A DNA stretch of 64,000 nt, taken from Aquilaria yunnanensis. Its lineage: Eukaryota; Streptophyta; Magnoliopsida; Malvales; Thymelaeaceae. A program made the position numbers and the translations under genes. The notes under the pieces were generated by a model. It saw only the letters and a program-made list of their open reading frames with translations. It did not search any database and was not told the origin of the DNA. Of the stretch, positions 22,768 through 34,508 are shown piece by piece. Location: contig CM077594.1 in the NCBI GenBank assembly GCA_039654915.1, positions 15,251,001-15,315,000 of the forward strand, written 5' to 3'. Each line of letters begins with the position of its first letter. Position 1 is the first letter of the stretch.

Positions 22768-25700
22768 ATGGATATGCTATGGAGGCTGTTGCCTCTACTG
22801 GCTCTGCTAGTTTCCTTTCTCGTTCTCTACTTCATTCAAGATTTTCCAAAGGTTCTTACTTTCTTTTTTTCAAGTTCACAATTTCGCTCACTAATTAGTG
22901 TTGATCAGTCTCAATTTTCTTAATTTTGTTTTCCTACAGACACCTCAAACTCAAAGCGGCTGCAGTTTGGTTCCTCATGACCACTTTTGGATCACAAGCA
23001 AGCGTGTTGTAACTCCACATGGGATCATCCCAGCTGCAGGCATGAACATAAACTCCACGAAGTTTTTCCTTTCTTTTCCCCCAGACGGGTTGTGGATAAC
23101 TGGTGGATAAATGATGTGGGCCGTTTCTGTTTTTAGTTTTGTATGATACATAAAAGAGCATTCTTAATTGTGGGTTTTTTATTTTCTGGTGATCAGTGGA
23201 GATCAGGGGAGGGAATATTGTGTCTATAGTCAAGGAAGAGGATTGGAATGTGAAACCCAAGCAAGTGGTGGATTATGGAGAAGCTGTCATCATGCCCGGA
23301 CTGATTGATGCGTAAGCTGTTAGAATCTCATGTTTTCTACTCGCAACGGTAACTATAAGATTGGAGAAATGAAAATACTAGAAAAGAATGTCAAACGTAA
23401 TTAATGTTATAGTTAGAGATGGCAATACAAGTTTCATAGAAGAAGATGTTGGCTAGCAATAGCACAAGGAAAGCGGAGGCTGTGGTTAAGTAAACTGAAT
23501 GTAAAGAAAAAGAACCACAGAAAATGATTATAGTAATGTACCAGTGAATCTATTGCAACAATCTACTTCCTATATTGGACACTTTGAGCTTCTAGCCTCA
23601 GCGTTTGGATGAAACACTATGTTGGTTTGAGTGGCTTGTGCATAGTATTAACAATCGCATGCCTCAAGGTGTTTTGGTGATCTTCATGACAGGCATGTGC
23701 ACCTGGATGATCCAGGAAGAGATGAGTGGGAGGGGTTTCCTTCAGGAACAAAGGCAGCTGCTGCAGGTGGCACCTTAAACACATAAGTTTAAGTGTCTGT
23801 TGGTATATGTCTTAAATACATGATTTAAGGAAGTAAATTTTATACTCTGGGACTTCAGGCAACAACTTGCTCTTCTGATGTGCTTTGGTTGGTCCAGTTT
23901 CGTGGTTTTAATTTTCCTTATGCCACTATTTATTGTCTTGACGCCTTATTGATCTAATAACTACACTATCTTCTGTGCATTTTGTAAGTTACATGGGAGC
24001 ATTAACATGGTTGAAGTTTGCCTTTTTTACATCTACAGGTGGTATTACAACGCTGATTGACATGCCGCTGAACAACTTTCCTTCAACTGTTTCTAAAGAA
24101 ACTCTTCAACTCAAAGTATGACATATGGTACATGTTTGCTATGTTTTCCTAAGATATTACCTTGTCTTGTATTATGAATCTATGATAAATAAAAAACTTA
24201 ATGCCTGCTTATCAGCATTGGTATTTTTTTGCTTCCCTTTGAACCTTCTGTGCGTAAAGCTCTTTAGTAGTTTATTCTTCTTCCTTTGTCTTAGCCTGCC
24301 TTGGTCAACTTTTGGATATATGTGGATTTTGTCTTATTTTAGAACAGATATTCATGACTAGAGTAAGTGATCTCGTTGATGTGCACTTCTTCTCACAGGT
24401 TGATGCTGCAAAGGAGAGGATTTATGTTGATGTTGGTATGGTCTTATAAACTTGATGCACAACTTTAGACTCATGTGCTCTGCTTGTAGAATATATTTCA
24501 GGAATTTTTCACTTACAGGTTTCTGGGGAGGTTTAGTTCCTGAGAATGCATTCAACACATCTGCTCTAGAAGCTCTATTATCAGCTGGTGCTCTTGGTCT
24601 GAAGGTAAACTTGTTAGCCTAAAATGAATGATTAATCATACATGGGTGAATTTTGCTAATGTCATCAATAGCAGGCCTGATAATTCATCTATTATGTTTT
24701 TGGGATTTAGTTATCTGGATATTCCTTGACACGAGATGAGTGAAAACCCCCAGCCCTACACCTCACAGCAGGAAAAAATAAAAATTAAATTGTATTATAA
24801 ATTTTGCAGATGATTCTTAGACAGGTGCATGGTTCTGTGTTTAACTGCCATTATTCTGTCTGCAGTCTTTCATGTGTCCTTCAGGGATCAATGATTTTCC
24901 TATGACGAACACCAGTCACATAAAGGTTTGTTTTCCTGCAACTGAGTTGAAGTGCTAAAATTGGTTATTGTTTCACACAGGCTTGTGATTTGCTCATAAA
25001 ACTGTTTCATATGCACTCCCCAATTCACATCTGTCTCTCTTTTCAATAAAAAGGAGAATTTGTGCCATTTCCTTCTATGACTTAGAAAACTCAATATAGA
25101 GTTTTGCAGTGTTCGTACTTGAGCTATCTAATGAAGTTCACGGCATCCCCTTCCCACTCCCCAACAAAAAACTTTAGGAAGGACTTGCTGTATTGGCAAA
25201 ATACAGAAGACCTTTACTCGTACATGCAGAAGTTGAACAGAAAACAGAACAGAACCTAGAAGTTGAATATGATAGCAGCGATCCTCGGTCTTATGCCACT
25301 TATCTCAAGTCGAGGCCATCTTCCTGGTAAGTATACAACCTCTGGTGAGTGGGGACAATGGCAGATGGTGTGTGATTGAGCATTTCATCTCTCTTTTTCT
25401 GCAACTTGTGTCTTTGCTTTGGTGTGGTTGTTTCGCAGCTCAGTAGTTCCTCTGTTTTCAATCAGGGAGGAGGCAGCTATTAAACAACTCTTGACTGTGA
25501 CAAAGGATACAAGGATGGGTGGTCCTGCAGAAGGAGCTCATCTCCACATTGTTCATCTGGCTGATGCCAAGTCATCTTTAGATCTTCTGAAGGTATATTG
25601 AAGGTCTTTTAATTTTAGGATGCAATAGTTTTTTTTTTTTTTATGTTCACTCTTTTGGTTAATATTGCTCCCTTTGTCCCAACAATAATGTCTCTATTCA

Positions 25701-27492
25701 GAGTTTCATGGCCCAAAATGACCAACACATTATTACCATATTGTTCCTCTGATGCCATCATATATTTGTCATAGGTTTCTAACTTTAACCGTAGTGTGTA
25801 AACTAGAAAGCACTAATCATATAACATACATGCATTTTGTGAAGAGGATTATAAGGGGTCCACGATAAAAATAAACATTATTAAACAAAAGAAGTGCAGA
25901 TTTTCTTTGGGCTCGAGGGAGTTTTATTTGCTATGATGGAAAAGGCAGAGTATTCTTTAATACCAACTTCATAATGTTTCTACAGGAAGCCAAAAGGCTA
26001 GGTGATAGCATCACGGTTGAAACTTGCCCGCATTATTTGGCCTTTTCAGCAGAAGAGATCCCGGATGGAGATACTCGTTTCAAGTGTTCTCCACCTATTC
26101 GTAATGCTGCCAATAAAGTGAAATTGTGGGAGGCATTAATGGTATCAATTTAGCTAAATGCTTATAATAATTTGAACCTTATTATGAATAGTTCATTTCA
26201 ACTTTGAAATCATGTTTATCTTAGGAGGGACATATTGACATGCTGAGCTCTGACCATTCCCCAACGGTGCCAGATCTTAAATGTCTCAGTGAAGGGAACT
26301 TTTTGCGTGCTTGGGGTGGGATATCTTCTTTGCAGGTTCAAATGTCTCAATTAAAGGAAGTTAGAAAAATAAACATGTGCTTTATACAATTCTTAATTAT
26401 TGCTGGAATCTTACACATTACTTCATACAACAACTCTACTCTGAACTGCTTCCTTAGTGGATTTTCATTTATGATCCCAGTGAACCTTTTAGATGACTTT
26501 TCTTTTCTGGAAATATTTCTGGTTCTGGTGACTTTTCAGTGGAAAAATTTCTGATTCTAGAAATTGAAATATTTCTGGTTCTGTTGACTTTTCAGTGGAA
26601 GGGCTGAATTGAAAATTTTGTTTCATGATTAAAAATAATTTTCCATGGGCAATATTCATAGTGCTAGTGCAGTCAACTGCAGCAGCATTACCTTGCAATA
26701 CCATTCCTCTTTACTGTTTGAGACAGAAGATCTTTTTAGGTGAACATCATTGTTTTGAATGGTTTCGTGAATCGTGGTTAATAAGAAAACATCTGATTTA
26801 TTTGGACTATGAGGATAGTGTGTATAAGGTGTATAAGCCAAGTGTTAGTCTGGCTCCAGGTTCACCAAAAGTTAGTATCTCCTCTCTTGTTTTGATTCTT
26901 TCCCTACTTATTTGCAGTTTGTTCTTCCCGTAACATGGTCATATGGGCAAAAATATGGAGCAACTTTGGCGCAGCTGGCTCTGTGGTGGAGTGAAAGACC
27001 TGCAAAGCTTGCAGGACTAGATTCAAAGGTTAACATAAACTTCCTGTTCTTTGCTTTTCACCTTTAAGTAAGAACCTTTATCAGTGTTCACTATAATTTA
27101 GGGATGTGTATTAACTCTCTTTCTCTGATGGCTTGTATTGTAACATCTTGCAGGGAGCAATTGCTGTAGGCAATCATGCAGACATTGTGGTTTGGGATCC
27201 TAGCAAGGAGATTGTCCTAAATGATGATCATCCTGTTTACTTTAAGCATCCGGTACATGATAATTCCACAGTTTGTTTGGGTTTTTTTTATCCTCATACG
27301 CATGATTCAGATTCTGAAACCATTGTCACTCCTCTTTTCTCCTCACCTTGTTTGGATTCACAGAGCATCTCAGCATACCTTGGGAAAACACTCTCAGGGA
27401 AAGTATTGGCGACATATGTTAGAGGTAACCTTGTGTACAGAGAGGGAAACCATGCTCCGTCAGCATGCGGTGTCACAATCCTAGCAACTTGA
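22768..27492 (+). CDS. ALN: allantoinase
   Basis: Hydrolyses allantoin to allantoate in purine degradation and ureide nitrogen recycling; the plant enzyme is linked to the ER. Fifteen exons: 22768-22851, 22940-23039, 23197-23311, 23693-23766, 24039-24115, 24399-24435, 24519-24604, 24866-24925, 25178-25326, 25466-25592, 25986-26141, 26225-26335, 26918-27028, 27154-27252, 27364-27492. The total is 504 residues, close to the family's usual length. Residues 5-23 form one hydrophobic segment, a likely signal anchor. Metal ligands of the cyclic amidohydrolase fold are present: H101 and H103 in HVHLDDPG, K191 (the lysine carbamylated in the family) in GLKSFMCPSG, H227 in LLVHAE, H291 in HLHIVHLAD and D365 in SSDHSPT. 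Intron 2 begins GC rather than GT. The ATG at 22768 restores the hydrophobic start; the overlapping frame beginning MEAVAS is a shadow. Confidence 0.97.
25665..25923. mobile_element. MITE in allantoinase intron 10
   Basis: Left end GCTCCCTTTGTCCCAACAAT and reverse complement of the right end AACTCCCTCGAGCCCAAAGA. About 260 bp, no coding capacity. Its termini are of the same CTCCCT(C/T)TGTCCC type as the other MITEs, but the interior differs, so it is a different subfamily. Confidence 0.6.
26510..26600. repeat. local tandem duplication in allantoinase intron 12
   Basis: GAAATATTTCTGGTTCTG followed by TGACTTTTCAGTGGAA occurs twice, about 56 bp apart, with few differences. It carries repeated CTTTTCAG 3'-splice-like sites, which could act as cryptic acceptors. 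Confidence 0.8.
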
Positions 27493-27700
27493 AGAGAAGA
27501 AAATCTATCTGGCGAGTGATGCTCCAAGGTTGAGACTGGTAGTGTTCTGAGATGAGAATATTGCACTCCCAGACTGGTATGGAGATGGGAGGCAGAAGCA
27601 TTAAGAGGGTTTCATGCAGTTGAAATGCAACTTATTGTAAAGATTCAGCAGGAATAATGATATTCATAATAGTTTGACGCACTTTTTACACATCATTCTT
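27493..27700 (+). other. allantoinase 3' UTR/flank
   Basis: Sequence directly after the stop codon, of moderate base composition and without a repeat border, consistent with the 3' UTR. Parts of it recur in decayed form at 27867-27965. Confidence 0.45.
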
Positions 27701-27704
27701 TTGG

Positions 27705-27965
27705 GATGAAGGTTAGAAAAATAAACATGTCTTCAGTAGAATTCTTAATTATTGCTTGGATTGACACATTGCTTAATACTACTCTACTCTTAACTATTTC
27801 TGATATGGTCAAACCTTTTAGATGATTTATGCTTTTAGATTTGAGGTTGATGTATATTCTTCTGGGCTTCAAGGTTGAGTTTTTGAAGTGTTATGTGGTG
27901 AGAGGGAGAGGCATAAGGGTGTTCCATGTAGTTAAATTGCAGCTTCTTGCAGTTAAATTGTGCCT
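27705..27965 (+). pseudogene. decayed duplicate of allantoinase intron 12 and 3' flank
   Basis: 27709-27830 (AAGGTTAGAAAAATAAACATG, CTTAATTATTGC, ACTACTCTACTC, AACCTTTTAGATGA) matches part of intron 12 at 26356-26502. Right after it, 27867-27965 (TTCAAGGTTGAG, AGTGTT, GAGGCATAAGGGTGTTCCAT, AGTTAAATTGCAGCTT) matches the 3' flank at 27528-27640. The order intron 12 then 3' flank is kept while the last three exons are missing, as in a tandem duplicate that lost its coding part. Identity is roughly 75-80% by eye. Confidence 0.6.
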
Positions 27966-28667
27966 GTTTTTTATCATGTCATCTTCATGTACACGTCTGT
28001 GCCAAAAAGTTACATTTGTGAATATTTTTACCAGTTTATTAATTTCATAAACACAGGCATGCAATTGTTTATACATGTCAGCTGAACAAGAAGTTTGTTC
28101 AAATCATGGTAAAGGACCAAAATTATTACCGTTCATTTTTATTGTAGTTTAATATTGGTTTAACATTTCAAAGAAATGACTTTCATAAAATTTAAAAAAA
28201 AAAAAAAAACCATGCGTTTCTGTATCCGATTGATAACCAAAAAGCACGTTTTTCCAATCTTCAGTTGATCACCGGGAAAAAAATTGACCTTTTTGGCGAC
28301 TGAATCACCAGTTGTTTTTTATATCTCAGTGGTGAATTGAGCACTACTTTAATTTCGTTCATATCTCAATAGCAAAACTACCCCCAATGATATAAATCTA
28401 TGACCAATAAGCTTCTCTACTTTAGGATATTTTATAATATTCAGTTTTCTTCTTTTTTATGGGTAGTTAACACGCATAAGGTATTGAATTGTAATATGAA
28501 TGAATGGACGTTGGATCCACTACTTGCGATTAAAAATTGGGTTAAGTAATTCAGAGGAGGCAAGTGGTTATGGTAGGAGTATTTTTCTAGCAGTCCAGCT
28601 TTGTTGGACCTCAGTTAAACGTTTTATTCTGTGAATAAATAAAGGGGTTATTACTATTTAAAAAATA
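27966..28667. other. intergenic DNA, nothing recognised
   Basis: AT-rich DNA with no credible gene, RNA or repeat border. Confidence 0.4.
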
Positions 28668-28953
28668 ATCCTCTCTCCATCTCATATTCTTTAAAAAAAA
28701 TTTAACTTTTCTAAATAATTTGACTTAATTTATTTATGTTACTATTTATTAGAATTTTTTTAAAAATATATATTTAAAAACTATAAGTCTTTATTTATCA
28801 GTCATATATAAAAATATTTTATTTATATATTAAAATTTTAAAAATAAAAAATTATAAATTAAAAATAAAAAAATTATAAATTAATTATAAAAAAATTATA
28901 AATTAATTGCTAACTAGTGAATGTTGGAAAAAAAATGTGGACGAATGAAGTAA
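28668..28953 (+). mobile_element. MITE copy 2
   Basis: Termini ATCCTCTCTCCATCTCATAT and, as reverse complement, ATTACTTCATTCGTCCACAT. The interior shares TTTGACTTAATTTATTTATG, a run of (T/A)-rich DNA with TTTATTTATCAGTCATATAT, and ATAAATTAATTGC with the copies at 33332 and 62545. A short AAAAATTATAAATTA block is repeated inside. Confidence 0.75.
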
Positions 28954-29506
28954 TAACGTGAGTGATCTCATCCAACTCTGAACTCTTTCAAGTTCTTTCT
29001 GTCACCTACTTTCTGTTTTGTTATCAATTAGTAGGAACAAGGAAGTGCAATCCACAATTTATTTGATTAAGTTCATGAATTTTAACAACTTAAAGATACT
29101 GTTTTTTTAGTACACAAAATTAACTATACAAGTTTACAAAGTTTGAAGGAGGTATCCAATTATCTATACCATATAGTGGGATGCCTAGTGTGTATCTATG
29201 TTCTTAAAGAACAATTGAAGCAACACCCAAGGTATTGTTGTGGAATTAGGAAAGAGAGGGGGGAGAGAAGTCAAATCCAACTTCAGTGTCCCAACACTTT
29301 GCCAATTCAGCTGTAGTACAGGGACATCTGGTCGACAATTCTTCCTATTTTAATGTGTCAATTGTATGCAAACTATTTATTTTGTGCTTTCCTATCTATT
29401 TCTTCTTTCAATATCAAGATTGGGGCTTTAATAATAATAATGATGATGATGATGATGATGATGATGGATTGGTTAATACTTAATGAATTGGCAAGAAGAA
29501 TTATCA
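28954..29506. other. intergenic DNA with (GAT)n microsatellite
   Basis: An (AAT)n then (GAT)n run lies at about 29430-29465. No gene seen; the 65-codon open frame across the microsatellite is not convincing. Confidence 0.5.
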
Positions 29507-29516
29507 CATAATTCTT

Positions 29517-31016
29517 GGCCAAACCAAATTACATGAAATGGATGAGTTAGTCCTTAAACTTACGGTCTTAATTAAAAAAAGCTCTCAAATTTGTGAAATT
29601 GGGCGACTTAGTCAATTTTGTACGAAAATTGTGTTATGTCAGTTATCTTTCCATGGGCTGAACTGCACTATTGGCCCTTGGATTCATTTAGCTATTTAAT
29701 TTCCTCTCTAGATATTTTATACTTATAATTTAGTCACTTAAGTTTATGTTTACTTTATTTCATTGCATAAAATATCCACCTTAGCATTTTTCATTTGTTA
29801 TCGGTTTATGTTTATAAAAAATATCAGGTGCTTTGTTTTTCATGTATTTTTAAATACAAAATATATTAATTTTTAATTAAACAATACCACTTTCAGTGAA
29901 CAAAATTTCACTTTCAATAGAGTACATGACCCATCCAATCTATAACTAGTATATTTTTGCAGGAAAAAAATGCATCAAGTCATGTACTTTATGCAACTAA
30001 AAAAAAAATACTACCTTCAACAAAGAATTCGTTTATTCTTTAATGTAAAACTATACTAGTTTATATTTAATAAAAATACTAGAGTTTTCTTCTTTTAATG
30101 TAATAAAAAATATATTAAAAATACTAACATATCCTTTACATTAAAAAATATACTAATATAAGATATCATTGATTAAATGGATAAATAGTACAATATCATT
30201 ATTGGTGATGACATCATATGGATCAATTGTTTCAATCAAATGGTGAAAATCCACACATAGCTTGGATTGTCAGGTGTCTATTTTTTCACAATTGATGGGA
30301 AATGCAAAGAAAAAAATGATTAGGAAAAAAAAGAATCTTGTAAAAAAATTTCAGAAATTACATACAAAAGCTTTTTTTAAATACAAAAATCTTTTTAAAT
30401 TCATGAATATATGATTTGATGAATGGATGACTAGTTATTGGATACAAAGAAAATAAAAAGAAACCCTAGTATTTTTATAGCTAGGTTTTTTATTTTTTAT
30501 ATTTTATTACAAATAAACTAGTGCTTCACCGAAAGTAGTATTTTTTGTTGCATAAAGTATATGGCTTGATGTATTTTTTATTGCAAAAATATACTAGCTA
30601 TAGATTGGATGTGTTATGTACTCTATGTAAAGGGAAAATTTATTTACTAAAAATGGTATTATTTAATTAAAAAACCAATATATTTTGTATTTAAAAGTAT
30701 ATGAAAAAACAAAGCAACAGGTATTTTTTATGGACAGAAAAATATTAAGATGAATATTTTATACTATGAAATAAAGTAAACATTAACTTAAGTGACTAAA
30801 TTATAAGTATAAGATATCTAGAAAGGAATTTGAACAACTAAATGAATTCAAGGGCCAATAGCACAATTCGGCCTAGAGAAGGATAACTGATGTGATGCAA
30901 AATGGACTGAATCACAATATTTTTACAAGTTTGAGGGCTTCTCTACACTAAGTCAAAGTTTAGAGACTAAGTTATCCGTTTCATATAAGTTGGAGGGTTG
31001 TTGGCGCACTTTGGCC
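29517..31016. mobile_element. 1,500-bp fold-back MULE with perfect 10-bp target duplication
   Basis: Perfect direct repeats CATAATTCTT at 29507-29516 and 31017-31026 bracket the element. The ends are GGCCAAACC and, as reverse complement, GGCCAAAGTG. The arms are about 500 bp each (29517-30025 and 30530-31016) and pair along their length, for example TAGTCACTTAAGTTTATGTT near 29730 with the reverse of AACATTAACTTAAGTGACTA near 30780. The loop of about 500 bp also has partly inverted pieces (ACTAGTTTATATT, AATAAACTAGT). There is no transposase. A Mutator-like non-autonomous element fits the duplication size and arm length. Confidence 0.88.
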
Positions 31017-31134
31017 CATAATTCTTTTTATCAATAAATACTATTTTTTGTTCCACCGATAACGGATTTAGAATGCAAAGGTGAACGACATTGATACTAA
31101 GACACTATACACTGCATCCATTTTTTTTTTCCTT

Positions 31135-31595
31135 ATTTAAAAAAATGTCACTATGTCTAAAAAATGTTATTATGTTTTGAATGACACATCTTATGAAATG
31201 AATAATACTTGTTACAAGATTATCACCATGTCTAAAATAATATTTCTTACAAAATAAATAATATTTTACAAAATAGTAAATTTGTTTGAATAGAACAACA
31301 TTTTTTACCAAATGAAACAATATTATGTATAAATAATATTTCTTACCAAATGAACAACATTTTAGAACATCAAATTTGATATTTCTTATGAAATGAACAA
31401 CATTCTACAGAAGAATACATTTGTATGAATGAAATAATATTTTTTACTGAAATGAATAAAGCTATTTTTGGAAGAACATTTATTATGAATTGAACATCAT
31501 ATTATGAAATCAAAAATTTATATGAAAGAAATAACAATTCTTACTAAATGGAATAACATTATTTAAATAACAACATTTTTTATGAAATGATTTTT
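31135..31595. repeat. degenerate AT-rich tandem repeat
   Basis: Irregular copies of a TTCTTAYNAAATGAAYAACATT-like core occur about every 50-90 bp (31175, 31240, 31300, 31345, 31385, 31440, 31530). No coding meaning; the minus-strand frame over it is rich in Y/F/K from the repeat itself. Confidence 0.6.
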
Positions 31596-31759
31596 TTCCT
31601 TTCGATTGTTACTATCGAGTGGAGTGGAGATATGAGTTTCATGTAATTGGTCTAATTGACAAAATTAAATTTAAATTAATAAATTGATATCTCGATAATT
31701 TTTTTTGGTAATAAAAAACAAAAACATAAGGAAGAAAGTCATGGAAACATAGAAGTAGC

Positions 31760-32900
31760 AATATTATGAGCAAGAGAAACCCTAGATCTTGGAACCATGA
31801 TCACCGAGCAGCGCTGCATTGAGTTCATCAAGTTTACCATATTTCTGTATAGAACTTGTAAAGGTTGCATTAAGAGGAAGAACACCAGATACCATATGTA
31901 GAGCCTGAGTGCAGTCTATGAAGATTATTACATAAGTGACATTATTGGCCGAAGCAAATAATAGAGCATCATGGATTGCTCGTAGCTTAGCCATCAAAGT
32001 AGATTCACATCCAGGAATGAGAATGTCTTTACACTGTCTAGGAGGAGCAACCAAGCCTAACCATACCCAAGCAGTTATACCGAGGCCCTTGGATTTGCAC
32101 CATGCTCCATCAGTAATGAATATATCCAAATTAGCAAGAACATTCTAGTTTCTAGAGTGACCCCAACTACGACATAAAGTAGTAAAGGGTTGAAAGAGAA
32201 TGAGAAAAATTTCTGTGGGAAACTTCTGGCAACTTAGAGCTGAAGGAGTAAATCATCTCATCTTGCAATTAGAGAAGGCATATGGAAAGGTGCATCTCCA
32301 AAAATGCACTCATTCCTATCAATCCAAATAATCCAAAGTGTGGACACAAGAAAATAAATCTAACTCAGATGAGATTGTTTTTTATAGTACAATAAATTTG
32401 TGAGCCAAGACTTAAAAGATGAAGAGGGCAAAGGGGAAGTGCAAAAATTGCCCTATAAATCCTTAGAACCAAAACAATCCCAGAAAAATGAGACATTGAT
32501 TTTAAAGCAATGTGACAATGGAGGCAGATGGGGTCCATCCAACCACCATTTGAAGCCAGATTTTCTCAAGTCAATATTGCCCATGATAAGCATTTCCACA
32601 TAAAAGATTTAAATTTCTGCAGAATGTGAGATACCCAAATAAACTTGAGGATAGTAAAACATTCTGGGTAAGGAGCACAATTTACAAAGTTTCCTGCAGA
32701 ATTTAGAAAAACAGCCAATTTTTTCTGAAGCTCCAAATTATAAGTATGTTTAACAATAATGGTTCCTAAAGCACTTCTCAACCATGATATAGCATTGTGA
32801 CAATCCATCATAGTGGGGGAGGAATTTGTAGAATTATATTCACAATTTGTGGAGGAAAAAGGGCATTTAGAGTTGTTGCTTCCAACAACGCTCTTCTAAA
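31760..32900 (-). pseudogene. decayed LINE 3' end (zf-RVT and RNase H)
   Basis: On the minus strand, 32811-32566 gives a zf-RVT-like piece ending FKSFMWKCLSWAI, and 32129-31782 gives an RNase H-like open stretch with FITDGAW, GITAWVWLG, STLMAKLRAIHDALLFASAN and IIFIDCTQALHMV. Frames shift between them and part of the zinc-binding region is degraded. It is 5'-truncated and inactive. The fragment is related to, but clearly diverged from, the one at 19885. Confidence 0.7.
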
Positions 32901-33331
32901 TTACAAAAATTTGAGAGTTGCGGATTTGAGTCTTTAAGAACATTTCTAGAAAGAGTAGCCAAGTAATCTGGTGAAATTTAAGGAAGCCACACATCCTCCC
33001 AAACTTAAATTGATTTTTCATCACTTATAATCCAAAGCATATGGTCTTTAAGATATCTTGATATTAACTCATGTAAATTGATTTTTTTTTCCAAAAGAGG
33101 TTTTTTCACCACCTCCTCCCTCTAAATTCTTCCTAACTCTTGTATGAGGTCGTGTGCCTTATATCTCCACTTGGGAAATAGAGTCAAGTGGATTTACTGG
33201 TCAATCAACACTAGCCACATCATGTGCTCCAACCCTGGCTGACACATTGCCCTCGTCATCCCCTCATGGACTTATTAGCCTGACGACACTCTACTTATTA
33301 GCCATGTTTATTGCCTCATGGACTTCAAAAG
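32901..33331. other. intergenic DNA, nothing recognised
   Basis: No gene or clear repeat. The open frame 33154-33369 is rich in S/T/L and runs into the following MITE, so it is not taken as a gene. Confidence 0.4.
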
Positions 33332-33571
33332 TACTACTTCCATTGTCTCAAAATTTTTACTCCATTTGATTTTTTGTTGTATTTTGACTTAAATTTATTC
33401 ATATTATTGTTTGTTAGAAAAAATTTAAAAAATATAATTAAAAATTACATATCTTAATTTATCATTCATATATAAATATTTTTTATTTATATATTAAAAT
33501 ACTGAAAATAAAAAATCCTAGATTAATTGCTGAAAATAAATGGAGTAGAATTTTAGGACGGAGGAAGTACT
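33332..33571 (+). mobile_element. MITE copy 3
   Basis: Termini GTACTACTTCCATTGTCTCA and, as reverse complement, AGTACTTCCTCCGTCCTAAA. The interior TTTTGACTTAAATTTATTCA, TTTATCATTCATATATAAAT and TAGATTAATTGC closely matches the copies at 62545 and 63896. About 240 bp, no coding capacity. Confidence 0.8.
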
Positions 33572-33863
33572 AAATTAATCATTAAGCGAATAAATCAATT
33601 CAAATTTTTCAAAAAGCTATTTTCTTTTTCCCATTGGTCTGCAAATGTGGCGAAGGAATTCATAGCAAAGAAGTGCATGAAGGTTGGGAAATTGCTGGAG
33701 AAAACAATGAGAAAAGAGACAGAGAAAGGAGAGGAAGCTTTGGCAACATCCGGAGGCGGTGACAATGAGTGAGCATTATGCGGAGGTGAGGGAGAGGTAG
33801 GTGGAGGAGGGTTGGTTTCCAGATCAAGGCCAGGAAATAGAAAATGAAAAAACTGTAAATAAA

Positions 33864-34153
33864 TACTCGCTTTATCTTAGAAATGATGTCAAATATTCCC
33901 TTTTATGTTTTTCTTTTTGAAAAGTTTTTAACATTTAATTTATCTTACTACTATCATTTAAACTCTTTTTGTATAAAACCCAAAAATGTATAAAACCAAA
34001 AAAAAAATTATTTTTCTAATCTTCATTTAAACTTTTACTACACAAAACCTAAAAAATGTTTTTTTAATTTTAACTTCTGGGTTAAAAGTGAAAAAAAACA
34101 CATAAATGCAAAAAAATATATCATTTAAAATGAGATGGAAGGAGAACAAAGTA
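33864..34153. mobile_element. MITE, second subfamily
   Basis: Left TACTCGCTTTATCTTAGAAA and reverse complement of the right end TACTTTGTTCTCCTTCCATC then TCATTTTAAATGATAT. About 290 bp. The interior carries repeated TTTACTACACAAAACCTAAAAA / TTTGTATAAAACCCAAAAA motifs. It lies about 350 bp upstream of the MutS2 start codon. Confidence 0.55.
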
Positions 34154-34508
34154 TGAGTGTAGAGCCTATTCTAAATGCATTATATCCTCAGCAATATTTC
34201 AACTTCATTGTCATACAAATTTTGTAAAGTCACTCTTAGTAGCAAATTTGCCATCCAAAATAATCTTGCACGAATTTGCCACTGATGTGTTTTGATTCTT
34301 TTGAAGTACAATTTGCCATTAATGTTATTAAAATAGAGCAAATTTGCCACCATATTTTTAAAACGTTACTATTCAACCCAACCAACCGGCGAATCTAGTC
34401 CCCCTTCCGGGTTTCGGCCTTTCCTTTGTTGTCGTTGTGGATAACGAAACGAAACAAAACTGAAAAAAAAAAAAAACAAATGGCGGGGAACCGAAGAATA
34501 TCATCTTC
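34154..34508 (+). promoter_or_regulatory. MutS2 upstream region
   Basis: 34230-34370 contains several AAATTTGCCAC/CCAT motifs of a decayed repeat. From about 34380 the sequence is more balanced and probably holds the core promoter and 5' leader. No definite TATA box was picked out. Confidence 0.3.

Noticed and set aside
22793..22898. Alternative plus-strand frame starting [14 protein letters not shown] at the allantoinase 5' end
   Set aside because: It is out of frame with exon 2. The ATG at 22768 gives the hydrophobic anchor expected of the family and a correct phase.
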